The position numbers and the translations under genes were made by a program. Positions 1 through 6,361 of a stretch of 14,419 nt of DNA are shown piece after piece. The stretch comes from CAYXBG01 sp964463145 (GTDB lineage: Bacteria; Acidobacteriota; UBA6911; RPQK01; CBDAPI01): the NCBI GenBank assembly GCA_964463145.1, contig CAYXBG010000041.1, positions 1 to 14,419 on the forward strand, written 5' to 3'. The notes under the pieces are model-generated. The model saw only the letters and a program-made list of their open reading frames with translations. It had not been told where the DNA came from and ran no database searches. Numbering within the stretch: position 1 is the stretch's first letter; the number at the start of each line of letters is the position of its first letter.

Positions 1-612
1 CGCCCCGAAGACGAAACTCCAGAGGAATAAACCCAGCTTGGCTGCCCCGAACTTTTTGTCAAATCGATCTAAAATGAAGCCGCGCTGCAATTCTTCCTTG
101 AAGCCCCCAACACAGACGCTCGTCACCAAGAACAGGCCCAGATCAAAGGGTGTCTGGAGAAGAGCAAGTAGTTCGTTTTCGCGGGTAACCCAGCTTGGCA
201 AAAAATGATGGAACATCAGATTTGATGCCATGGTAACGCCTAAAAGTCCTGCCAGAGCCAATCCTGCAATTTTAATCTCGTTTTTGTAGTTTGTAAGTAA
301 GAGTCCTATTTGAGAAAGGGTCTTGCCCCGTGCCCGTTGAAGTATCCAGATAATAGCAACGGTAGCAAGCGCATCCGCAAAAAGAAGAGAAAACAGAACT
401 CGGGTATTCTGTTGCGCCAAAGCAGCCTGGCCACTTGTGCTAATGTAAGTAGCCGCTAGCAAAACATTAAGGAAGAGTGCAATCGGCAATCCTAGAAAAG
501 CAACTGCCAGAACCTCAGCAGAAGCCACTAATTTTTCTTTAAAACTACTGTCCACAGCCGACGGTTTATCCGTGAGATATTCTATAGTATTGTTTTCCTT
601 CACCGGCGACAT
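1..612 (-). CDS. CPBP (CAAX-protease/Abi-like) intramembrane protein, C-terminus beyond the window
   Basis: Open frame of 204 codons reading from ATG at 612 to the left edge, so the 3' end is missing. Hydrophobic segments lie at about residues 31-55, 70-90, 112-130 and 150-165. The motif EELQRGF (residues about 169-175) sits in a glycine-rich hydrophobic context, as does the first Glu-Glu...Arg motif of CPBP intramembrane glutamic proteases; the later histidine motifs would lie outside the window. Spacing is EExxR rather than the textbook EExxxR, so catalytic competence is uncertain. Members of the family process prenylated proteins or serve in bacteriocin immunity; which applies here cannot be said. 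The ATG at 612 lies inside a good -10 hexamer (611-616), so the true start may be the in-frame GTG at 603. No Shine-Dalgarno sequence precedes either codon. Family call is by motif and topology only. Confidence 0.72.
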   Translation of the reverse strand, partial: MSPVKENNTIEYLTDKPSAVDSSFKEKLVASAEVLAVAFLGLPIALFLNVLLAATYISTSGQAALAQQNTRVLFSLLFADALATVAIIWILQRARGKTLSQIGLLLTNYKNEIKIAGLALAGLLGVTMASNLMFHHFLPSWVTRENELLALLQTPFDLGLFLVTSVCVGGFKEELQRGFILDRFDKKFGAAKLGLFLWSFVFGA

Positions 613-639
613 TGTAGGGGTGAAAAACTCTAAGATCAA
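611..639 (-). promoter_or_regulatory. Sigma-70-type promoter for the CPBP gene
   Basis: On the minus strand TTGATC (639-634), a 17-nt spacer and TACAAT (616-611) match the sigma-70 consensus at 4/6 and 5/6 with ideal spacing. Transcription would begin near 604, almost exactly at the in-frame GTG at 603, which would make the mRNA leaderless. The divergent small ORF starts only 39 nt away from 612. Confidence 0.5.
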
Positions 640-650
640 AGGGGAGAGGC

Positions 651-809
651 ATGAGTAATGGTAAAAAACGGAGCCCGGGCCGTTCACAAGAGCCTGAAGA
701 GCCAGAGGAAGAGCATTTGGATTTCTATGAGTTTGAGGATGAAGTCTATGTCGAAGATTTAGGGGAACTAGCCGAGAGCGAAAGTGAGAAAGTATCGCCA
801 ACAGGATAA
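651..809 (+). CDS. Small highly acidic protein, 52 aa, function unknown
   Basis: ATG at 651 is preceded by a strong purine-rich ribosome binding site (AAAGGGGAGAGG, 638-649). The product begins with a short basic stretch (MSNGKKRSPGR) and then becomes strongly acidic: 17 of 52 residues are Asp or Glu, including an EPEEPEEE run and a Tyr/Phe/Asp/Glu-rich middle (residues about 22-36). It has no cysteine, membrane segment or recognisable fold and is probably disordered. It points away from the CPBP gene and converges on the RDD gene. I do not recognise it. A second frame is open from 772 to 879 and would extend the product if a +1 shift occurred or if one base is wrong in the assembly. The ribosome binding site and composition argue that it is real; its short length argues caution. 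Confidence 0.5.
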   Translation: MSNGKKRSPGRSQEPEEPEEEHLDFYEFEDEVYVEDLGELAESESEKVSPTG

Positions 810-829
810 TAAAGCGGCTATATCAGTCG

Positions 830-867
830 CTCAAGCGGATCAGGCTCCTGTGAGGATTGAGCTTGAG
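830..867. repeat. Nested inverted repeat between convergent genes
   Basis: CTCAAGC (830-836) pairs perfectly with GCTTGAG (861-867). Inside the loop TCCT (846-849) pairs with AGGA (853-856) around a GTG loop. The element sits between the acidic small ORF and the end of the RDD gene, where a transcript end would be expected for both. There is no T-run on either strand, so it is not a standard intrinsic terminator; it may be an mRNA 3'-end stabiliser or chance. Confidence 0.3.
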
Positions 868-879
868 GTATTTCGATAA

Positions 880-1983
880 CTACGCTTGCTTCTCATCTGT
901 GTTTTTGTAAGGTTCGGATACTTGCCTGCCGGGAACAATTTTTGTTCTAGAAGCATGATCATGCCAGCATCGCTGTTTTTCATCAAAAATAGCCCATAAC
1001 AGGCCAATTAAAGTTGCTGCTACGACCGGGAAAAGAAATACTCGTAAGACGATATCTAGTAAGGGTGGCTGGGTATTTTGGATTCCAACAAGTTTTAGAT
1101 CTGTGGCCAGCATGCCAGGTGTTTGCCCACATAAATGGAGGAGAAATAAGGAGGAGAACAGAAACAAGGATCCTGAAGCAACAGTACAGGCAATAAAGGT
1201 TTCAATAGATAGCAGGCTCCCTGGAAGAAGCGAGGTTGCTATGAGCACGAGAGAAGAACCTAGTAAGGATGCTAGGGCCAGATCGATAAGCCCTGTAAGA
1301 AGACGGGAGAAAAGAATCTCAAAGGGGGCTTGGATTTGAGCTACCGTCTGAGTTGGTAGCTGCCTCATTGTTTCAGAGTCCCGATTGTCTTGAGCTCCAG
1401 GTGTTAAATCTAGATCGAGTTTTTTTTGATTTACTCCAGTCCTACCTTTCGAGTGTTTAAGAGTAGAACGAGCCAGTCGATTAGTTGCCGCGGTCGGTAT
1501 ACTTGGGGGATGTAGTGAGATGACTTTTCGATTTGAAACACCTGATTTTGATTCCGTGAGGTTGTAATTCAAGGAACTGTTACTGCGGGGGTCCTTATTG
1601 GCCTCATTAGCAGACTCAGAAGAGGTTAAGGCTGTTTCAATTTTTGCATCAGGCTTTTCTTTTTCCCCTGCGTCGGTTATTGGCTCTTCCTGTGGAGAGC
1701 TTTCCATGTCTGGCCCGAAATTTAACTTTCGTTTTTTGTGGGCATCAATTTTCTCCCTCAGTTCTTTTTTCCAGGTTGAGGGTCGTTGGTCCTCTGCGCC
1801 GAAGGAAGAAGAGAGATCATAGGGTATTAAGCCGCGGCCCTGGGAATGCTGAGTCGATACCTCTCTATCCGTCTGATTTGAAGGAGATGATGAGGGAGAA
1901 CAATGTTGGCAGATTCCCTTAACAAGAGGTGACGAGCATTGGCCGCAAACCATCGATCCATAGTAGCACAGAGCTCGGTCCAT
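880..1983 (-). CDS. Zinc-ribbon/RDD-domain membrane protein
   Basis: Of 367 residues, the N-terminus carries a four-cysteine zinc ribbon (C13, C16, C25, C28). A long polar Ser/Thr/Lys-rich, probably disordered linker follows (about 30-217), then a C-terminal RDD membrane domain (about 218-350). RDD hallmarks are visible: R227 and D234 in the first helix, GQTPG at 286-290 and CWHDHAS with D342 near the end. Three hydrophobic spans lie at about 232-254, 262-284 and 308-333. RDD proteins are usually permease-like or unassigned; some are linked to ion/proton exchange, so no substrate can be given. The second methionine (ATG at 1953), right before the first CxxC, is an equally good or better start; neither has a strong ribosome binding site. 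The long disordered linker between ribbon and membrane domain is the unusual part. Confidence 0.85.
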   Translation of the reverse strand: MDRALCYYGSMVCGQCSSPLVKGICQHCSPSSSPSNQTDREVSTQHSQGRGLIPYDLSSSFGAEDQRPSTWKKELREKIDAHKKRKLNFGPDMESSPQEEPITDAGEKEKPDAKIETALTSSESANEANKDPRSNSSLNYNLTESKSGVSNRKVISLHPPSIPTAATNRLARSTLKHSKGRTGVNQKKLDLDLTPGAQDNRDSETMRQLPTQTVAQIQAPFEILFSRLLTGLIDLALASLLGSSLVLIATSLLPGSLLSIETFIACTVASGSLFLFSSLFLLHLCGQTPGMLATDLKLVGIQNTQPPLLDIVLRVFLFPVVAATLIGLLWAIFDEKQRCWHDHASRTKIVPGRQVSEPYKNTDEKQA

Positions 1984-2054
1984 GCGGCCCCAACGTATCG
2001 TGGTGGAACAGCTCTCCGTAATAACTCTTGCGGGAAATTTTTTCCTCGTTTCGA

Positions 2055-2393
2055 CTAATTTGGTTCAACACTTCGAGAAACATCTTTTGGCAATATCGCT
2101 ATGATTTCCTCGATCTGTTGGGCGGAAAGAAATTGCACCTTTTCCAGGCGTGCAGATAACTCCAAAAGCCTTGACAGATAATGGTTGGTATCAGACTTTT
2201 CAGAACTCCGATTCCAGGCCCTTAGGAAGGCTTTCTCAATACGGTCTCTGGGGTAAGAATCTGGAGCCTTCTGCAGGGTGGCATTGAGGGTGATCTTATG
2301 CACCAACTCCAGCTTATAGGAGTTGAAGATAATCAATGCCAGGAAGATCAGGCAAATTCCAGGGATGGATACAGCTAAAAAACGTTTTTTCAT
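2055..2393 (-). CDS. Small membrane-anchored protein, unknown function
   Basis: 112 aa. A basic MKKR start followed by a single hydrophobic segment (residues about 5-25) indicates an inner-membrane anchor or uncleaved signal; no lipobox or clear signal-peptidase site is visible. The remainder is soluble and predicted helical, with Lys/Arg/Glu-rich amphipathic stretches and a C-terminal helix-rich part around residues 70-105. I recognise no family. It lies between two other minus-strand genes, 71 bp from the RDD gene downstream and 155 bp from the next gene upstream, so co-transcription is possible but not shown. No clear ribosome binding site precedes the ATG. Amino-acid composition looks natural and no competing frame is convincing. 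Confidence 0.6.
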   Translation of the reverse strand: MKKRFLAVSIPGICLIFLALIIFNSYKLELVHKITLNATLQKAPDSYPRDRIEKAFLRAWNRSSEKSDTNHYLSRLLELSARLEKVQFLSAQQIEEIIAILPKDVSRSVEPN

Positions 2394-2548
2394 TTAGGCA
2401 ATACTAGTGTAGTCGCCAGGCTAAATAGTCCGCCAGTTATCTTTTGATTTCAGTTGATTTTCTGTATTGGTTCTCAAATTTTCTTTTATTAGAAAGCGTT
2501 TCACAGTATTAGGTATTCCGATAGTTAACGCTATTACCCGAAGGATGC

Positions 2549-3049
2549 CTAGAGGAGCTTAAGCAATGCAAAGAAGGCATTATAGTCGAGAGCAAGGCCT
2601 CTTTCTTTCGCATATCCAATCAAAACTCGGAGTGGGAATGAACGGATGAATGCAGGGAGCCATCGGGAGCGCTTACATCGACGGTGAGCATAAGGATTTT
2701 TGAAATAAAATTCGAGCGTGGATTTAAGCTCTGAGTCATCGAGCCGGATCAAATCTCGAAGACTCAGGCTCTCTATTCGGACTGGATTGCCCTTTACAGA
2801 GACAGATACGGTCGCTAGCCTGCGAGCAATTTCTTCAGTGTTGGCAGCAGCAGCCTGTGCTTTTAGCGAAAGAGCCTGTATCGCATCGGAATATTGCATC
2901 TGATCCTCAGCGATGTTGTCGGTTAAAGTCCGGCACAGTGCATAATCTGGGTAGATTGCGAAAAATTCACCAATGAGCCTTGTTCCGGCTGCTAATCCCC
3001 GAGAAGTCATCCTAAGGAATTTTAGCAGACCGACAAAGATCATGTGCAT
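2549..3049 (-). CDS. Hypothetical protein, about 166 aa
   Basis: The frame is open from GTG at 3073, but the ATG at 3049 is preceded by AAGGA with a 5-nt spacer, so I take that as the start; another ATG follows two codons later. The product starts with a short hydrophobic stretch (MIFVGLLKFL), then a helical region rich in Ala/Gln/Glu around residues 50-80, a basic patch (HRRCKRSR) near residues 122-129, and a hydrophobic, aromatic C-terminus ending FFALLKLL. I do not recognise a family. The N-terminal amphipathic segment and the basic patch could mean peripheral membrane or nucleic-acid contact, but that is speculation. It is divergent from the transporter gene at 3258 and shares a 208-bp upstream region with it. 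Confidence 0.55.
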   Translation of the reverse strand: MHMIFVGLLKFLRMTSRGLAAGTRLIGEFFAIYPDYALCRTLTDNIAEDQMQYSDAIQALSLKAQAAAANTEEIARRLATVSVSVKGNPVRIESLSLRDLIRLDDSELKSTLEFYFKNPYAHRRCKRSRWLPAFIRSFPLRVLIGYAKERGLALDYNAFFALLKLL

Positions 3050-3139
3050 TCCGATCCTTGAACTACTTTTCACTTTGGAAAAACTGATATCCCGGAGGGA
3101 TCTTAGATAAGGGGCATTTCTTGATGTTATTCCCCGGAA

Positions 3140-3189
3140 GGGATACCGTTGGTCCTGCTTATCGGGGATACCTTCGATCCTGGCCCAGC
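3140..3189. repeat. Two imperfect 25-bp tandem units upstream of the transporter gene
   Basis: GGGATACCGTTGGTCCTG (3140-3157) recurs as GGGATACCTTCGATCCTG (3165-3182), 15 of 18 positions identical, at a 25-bp period. A related short hairpin, ATCCC-GGA-GGGAT, lies at 3089-3101. The units end just before the candidate -35 element at 3193, a position suited to a tandem regulator site. Function is inferred from location only. Confidence 0.4.
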
Positions 3190-3192
3190 GAG

Positions 3193-3221
3193 TTGGTCGA
3201 TTTGGCGGCCTTTTTTATGGT
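3193..3221 (+). promoter_or_regulatory. Candidate promoter for the transporter gene
   Basis: TTGGTC (3193-3198), a 17-nt spacer and TATGGT (3216-3221) give a weak to moderate sigma-70 match. The predicted start near 3228 would leave a leader of about 30 nt before the ATG at 3258. No better pair was found in the 184 bp after the divergent gene. Confidence 0.3.
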
Positions 3222-3257
3222 AGGGATGGGGCTCAAAATTTTCCAGATGGTGATCTT

Positions 3258-5047
3258 ATGACAGTAGAAATGGGGATTTTGTGGGTCATTATCGCCTGTG
3301 CTGTAGTGTTGTTCTCGTTTGACATATTCCCAGTCGCTANNNNNNNNNNGATAAAGTCAGTCTATTGGTTTTGGCAAGTCTTGTAGGTACTCGTCTCATA
3401 ACCGGAGCAGATGCCATTGCAGGCTTTGGAAATCCAGCGACGATCACCGTCGCCTGCATGCTGGCCTTGAGTTACGGCGTTCAACGGACGGGTGCACTCA
3501 ACGCGGCGGCAGCCAAGTTAATCCAGTTAGCAAAAAATAGCGATCTGAAACTACTAGTTCTTGTCATGGGAACGGTTGGTGTTTTATCGGCCTTTATCAA
3601 CAACACAGCCGCCGTAGCGATTTTTCTGCCTGTGGTATTAGCTGTTTGCCGGAGAAGAAATCTCGATGCGAGTAAATTTTTAATGCCTATGTCCTTTGCG
3701 GCAATTTTTTCTGGGACTTGTACTCTTATTGGGACGTCAACAAATCTTCTAGTTGCACAATTGTTTAGGGAGCAAAGTGGCACTCAAATCCATATGTTTG
3801 ATTTTCTGCCAATGGGACTGGTGTTTTTCGTTGCAGGATTTCTTTATTTACTTCTAGCCGGCCGACATATCTTAACCTCTCGCAGAACTGGGGAGAGTTT
3901 AACGGAGGATTATCGGTTGCGGCATTTTGTAACAGAGCTTGTGCTTCAGCCGAACTCCTCGCTTATTGGGCAGACTGTCGCAGAAGCTGATGTAAGAACC
4001 CGATTCAGAATCGACGTGATTGAGATTATTCGGGGAAGCGCAAGATTCCTACCAACGGATCGTGAGGCAAGACTTCAGGCTGGAGATATTATGTTGGTTC
4101 AAGGGGATTCAGATTCTTTTTTAGAAATGCAAAAAAGAGAAGGGGTTAACCTGAAGGCTCTAACCGTTGATGATCCGGCTTTGGAAGATGAAAAACTCAC
4201 CTTGGTAGAGGCTTTCGTTTCCCCTGCTTCTCGTTTGGTGGATAGTACTCTCAAAGAAATCGACTTCCGAAAAACGTACAAGGCCAACGCCCTCGCGATT
4301 CGGAGTCATGGTCGAACGATCCGGCAGAAAATAGGAAAGGTGCGATTAGAGCATGGGGATTCTATTTTGATTCTTACCGACCGACAGCAACTGGAGGTCC
4401 TTTACCGAACCCAGGACTTCTTGGTTTTGGAGGAAGTATCAGGAAGATTTATGCGCCGAGATAAGATCCCCTATGCTGTGTCAATATTTTTAGGGATTGT
4501 TCTAGCAGCAGGGACTGGCTATCTCACTATCCTAGAGGCGTCACTTATTGGAACAGCCTTGATGCTTTTGACTGGTTGTCTGCGATTTAATGAGATCTAT
4601 AGTAATCTGCATTGGCAGACCATCGTTATGCTGGGTTGCTTAATCCCTCTGGGTACAGCTATGGAGGGCACTGGGGCCGGCCAGTTTTTAGCTGATAAGT
4701 TGATGGTGGGACTTGAGGGATTTGGCCCCACAGTGGTTCTTTCGGGATTGTATTTTCTGACGTCGGTTCTAACTTCCCTAATGTCGAACAACGCAACAGG
4801 AATTTTAATGTTACCTATTGCATTGAATTTGGCAGCTAGTCTTGGAACACGTCCAGAGCCCTTTGTTTTTGCTGTTATGTTTGCTGCCTCCGCAAGTTTC
4901 ATGACTCCCATGGGATATCAAACCAATACTTTTATTTTTGGGCCAGGCGGGTACAGATTCTCAGATTTTTTGAAGGTAGGAACGCCTTTGAACATAATAT
5001 TCTGGATCCTTTCTACAATTTGTATCCCTATTTTCTGGCCCTTCTAG
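3258..5047 (+). CDS. SLC13/DASS-family anion transporter with two RCK_C (TrkA_C) domains, interrupted by an assembly gap
   Basis: The coding sequence starts at ATG 3258 (first residues MTVEMGILWVIIACAVVLFS), meets ten N at 3340-3349 and resumes as DKVSLLVLASLVG, the expected continuation of the first two helices. Numbering from the Leu encoded at 3365, the N-terminal transporter half covers about 1-170 with the conserved INNTAAVAIFLP (78-89) and GTSTN (123-127). Two cytosolic RCK_C domains follow (about 188-262 and 276-357), then the C-terminal half with SNNATGILMLP (474-484) and GYQTNTF (517-523). These paired Asn-Thr motifs form the substrate/Na+ site in divalent-anion/Na+ symporters. Proteins with this layout are often annotated as sulfate or dicarboxylate permeases; the substrate cannot be read here. 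The two sides of the gap are in different frames if ten bases are taken literally, so the gap size is wrong. Total length near 595 aa fits the family. Confidence 0.9.
3340..3349. other. Ten-N assembly gap inside the transporter gene
   Basis: Positions 3340-3349 are N. The left part of the gene is in the frame of 3258 and the right part in the frame of 3350; eleven undetermined-codon bases between them are not a multiple of three. The gap length is therefore a placeholder, not a measured size. Confidence 0.98.
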
Positions 5048-5066
5048 GCGTGTTAGAATGAAATCT

Positions 5067-5083
5067 CGGCTTTGTCGGAGCCG
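5067..5083 (+). other. Small hairpin between transporter and bactofilin genes
   Basis: CGGCT (5067-5071) and AGCCG (5079-5083) form a 5-bp stem around a 7-nt loop, 20 nt after the transporter stop. No T-run follows, so it is more likely a processing or stability element, or chance, than a terminator. The bactofilin ribosome binding site (GAGGAGT) lies further downstream. Confidence 0.25.
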
Positions 5084-5129
5084 TTGATTACAAAGTGCAT
5101 ACAGGTTGTGACTGAGGAGTAACTAGCTT

Positions 5130-5675
5130 ATGTGGAAGAAAACAAATCCCTCAAAGCCTTCTATAGAATCTGTAGGTCATGTACCTACACCCGAATCTGC
5201 CAATCAGTCAGGTGAGCGTGCGGTCATTGGAGCATCAATACTGGTAAAAGGTGATCTGGCCGGTGAAGAAGACCTGATTATTCAAGGTCGCATCGAAGGT
5301 AAAATCCAACTCAGTGGTAATAAGCTTACTGTCGGCCAGAAGGGCCGTGTGAAAGCAGATATTTATGCAAGAGAGATCTGCATTGAAGGCGAGGTTAATG
5401 GCAACTTATTTGGAGAGGAAAAAGTTACTGTTCGGAAATCTGGTAGTGTCAAAGGAAACATGATTTCTCCAAGAGTTAGCCTTGAGGACGGGTCTACCTT
5501 CAAAGGGAGTATAGACATGGGCGTGAAGCCAAGTGCAGCCTCTTCCTCTGTACCTGTCTCCAAAAGCGGCGGCCCTAAGCAGTCCTCAAAGCCGACGATC
5601 ACAGTGCCTAGTAGTGGAAAGAAACCAACTTCTTCTCCGAAGACTACCGAAATGCCATTGGGTAGAGGGAGATGA
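5130..5675 (+). CDS. Bactofilin (polymer-forming cytoskeletal protein)
   Basis: 181 aa. After a polar N-terminal tail (about 1-31) residues 32-130 form the bactofilin beta-helix, seen as a repeating pattern of short hydrophobic strands and glycine turns (VIGASILVKGDLAGEEDLII, then further rungs). A Ser/Pro/Lys-rich C-terminal tail (about 132-181) ends the protein. Bactofilins polymerise without nucleotide into membrane-associated filaments that position cell-wall enzymes, shape cells or anchor chromosome-segregation proteins. Disordered tails on both sides of the core are typical. A GAGGAG ribosome binding site lies about ten bases before the ATG. The TGA stop overlaps the ATG of the next gene, so the two are probably made together. 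No M23 peptidase gene, a common bactofilin partner, is next to it here. Confidence 0.93.
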   Translation: MWKKTNPSKPSIESVGHVPTPESANQSGERAVIGASILVKGDLAGEEDLIIQGRIEGKIQLSGNKLTVGQKGRVKADIYAREICIEGEVNGNLFGEEKVTVRKSGSVKGNMISPRVSLEDGSTFKGSIDMGVKPSAASSSVPVSKSGGPKQSSKPTITVPSSGKKPTSSPKTTEMPLGRGR

Positions 5676-6316
5676 AGTGGTGGTGGCCACCCAGATCAGT
5701 TGGAAAGTCACCCCATAGCCAGTCTCAGGAACCGAAAACAGAGGGACAAAAGTCTCTCGCTTTACAAGCGTTGACCAGTAGGCTCCGCACTGGCGAACGT
5801 TACAACATCCTAGACCTTGGCAGCTCTGTGGGTCAAAATGTGAAGTTTTTTTCCGAATTTTGCGGAAAGCTGTACGTCCAAGACCTGTATGATGATCTCG
5901 TCTCGTTTGACTACTTTTCGTCAAGCGACGAAGTCGAACTGGATAAGATTTACAGTTATCTTCTTCCCTTCAGCCCCGGCACACGGTTCGATATTGTATT
6001 TGCCTGGGACCTTTTCAATTATCTTGAAGAAAATGAATGTCGAGGCCTGATGAAGCATTTGGCAAGTTTCTGCAGGCCAGAAACCTTGGTTTTGTCGATG
6101 ATTTCTACGCGTAAGTCCATTGCAGAACGCCCCGCCAAATATCGGATTTTGGATTCCCAGACCATTACTTGTGAGAATCGTACTGGCATAATGAAGTCCT
6201 GTCCATGCTATCGGGAACCGCAACTAGCGAGGATGATGCCGGCTTTCAAGGTTCTCAATTCATTTCTTCTTCGGCGCGGTTTTAAAGAGTACCTATTCTC
6301 CTTTGCTCCTCAGTAA
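5672..6316 (+). CDS. Class I SAM-dependent methyltransferase-like protein
   Basis: 214 aa, ATG overlapping the bactofilin stop (ATGA), with AGAGGGAG just before it. YNILDLGSSVGQNV (44-57) matches motif I of the Rossmann-fold methyltransferases, with D48 and the glycine turn. LYVQDLYDDL (67-76) sits where the acidic end of strand beta-2 binds the ribose, and FDIVFAWDLFNYL (106-118) is the motif IV/post-IV strand and helix. The C-terminal third (about 150-214) is less conserved and contains a Cys-x-Cys (C177, C179) and a basic region. The target is unknown. The first 30 residues are polar and Trp-rich (MKWWWPP) and may be a tail or a mis-set start; the coupling to the bactofilin supports this start. 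It could be an inactive methyltransferase fold, since catalytic residues vary in this superfamily. Confidence 0.8.
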   Translation: MKWWWPPRSVGKSPHSQSQEPKTEGQKSLALQALTSRLRTGERYNILDLGSSVGQNVKFFSEFCGKLYVQDLYDDLVSFDYFSSSDEVELDKIYSYLLPFSPGTRFDIVFAWDLFNYLEENECRGLMKHLASFCRPETLVLSMISTRKSIAERPAKYRILDSQTITCENRTGIMKSCPCYREPQLARMMPAFKVLNSFLLRRGFKEYLFSFAPQ

Positions 6317-6361
6317 AGAACTAAGCCTCGAGGTGCTTCTGGACTAAAGTCTACTAGGCAC

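Noticed and set aside
583..588. TATAGT as a -10 element for the small acidic ORF
   Set aside because: No acceptable -35 hexamer lies 16-18 nt upstream.
1014..1922. Several plus-strand open frames opposite the RDD gene
   Set aside because: They lie antisense to the RDD coding frame, lack good ribosome binding sites, have no recognisable motif, and are explained by that gene's codon use.
3089..3101. ATCCC-GGA-GGGAT hairpin as a terminator
   Set aside because: No T-run and a 3-base loop; only noted as related to the tandem units downstream.
3340..3349. Frame break in the transporter as a real frameshift or programmed shift
   Set aside because: The break coincides with the N run, so it reflects an unknown gap length; both flanks otherwise fit one intact protein.
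5586..5924. Minus-strand open frame of 112 codons across the bactofilin/methyltransferase junction
   Set aside because: It is antisense to two well-supported genes, and its sequence shows no family features.
6317..6361. Bidirectional terminator between the convergent methyltransferase and VWA genes
   Set aside because: Only short palindromes (CCTCGAGG, GACTaaAGTC) are present, without a stable stem or T-run.
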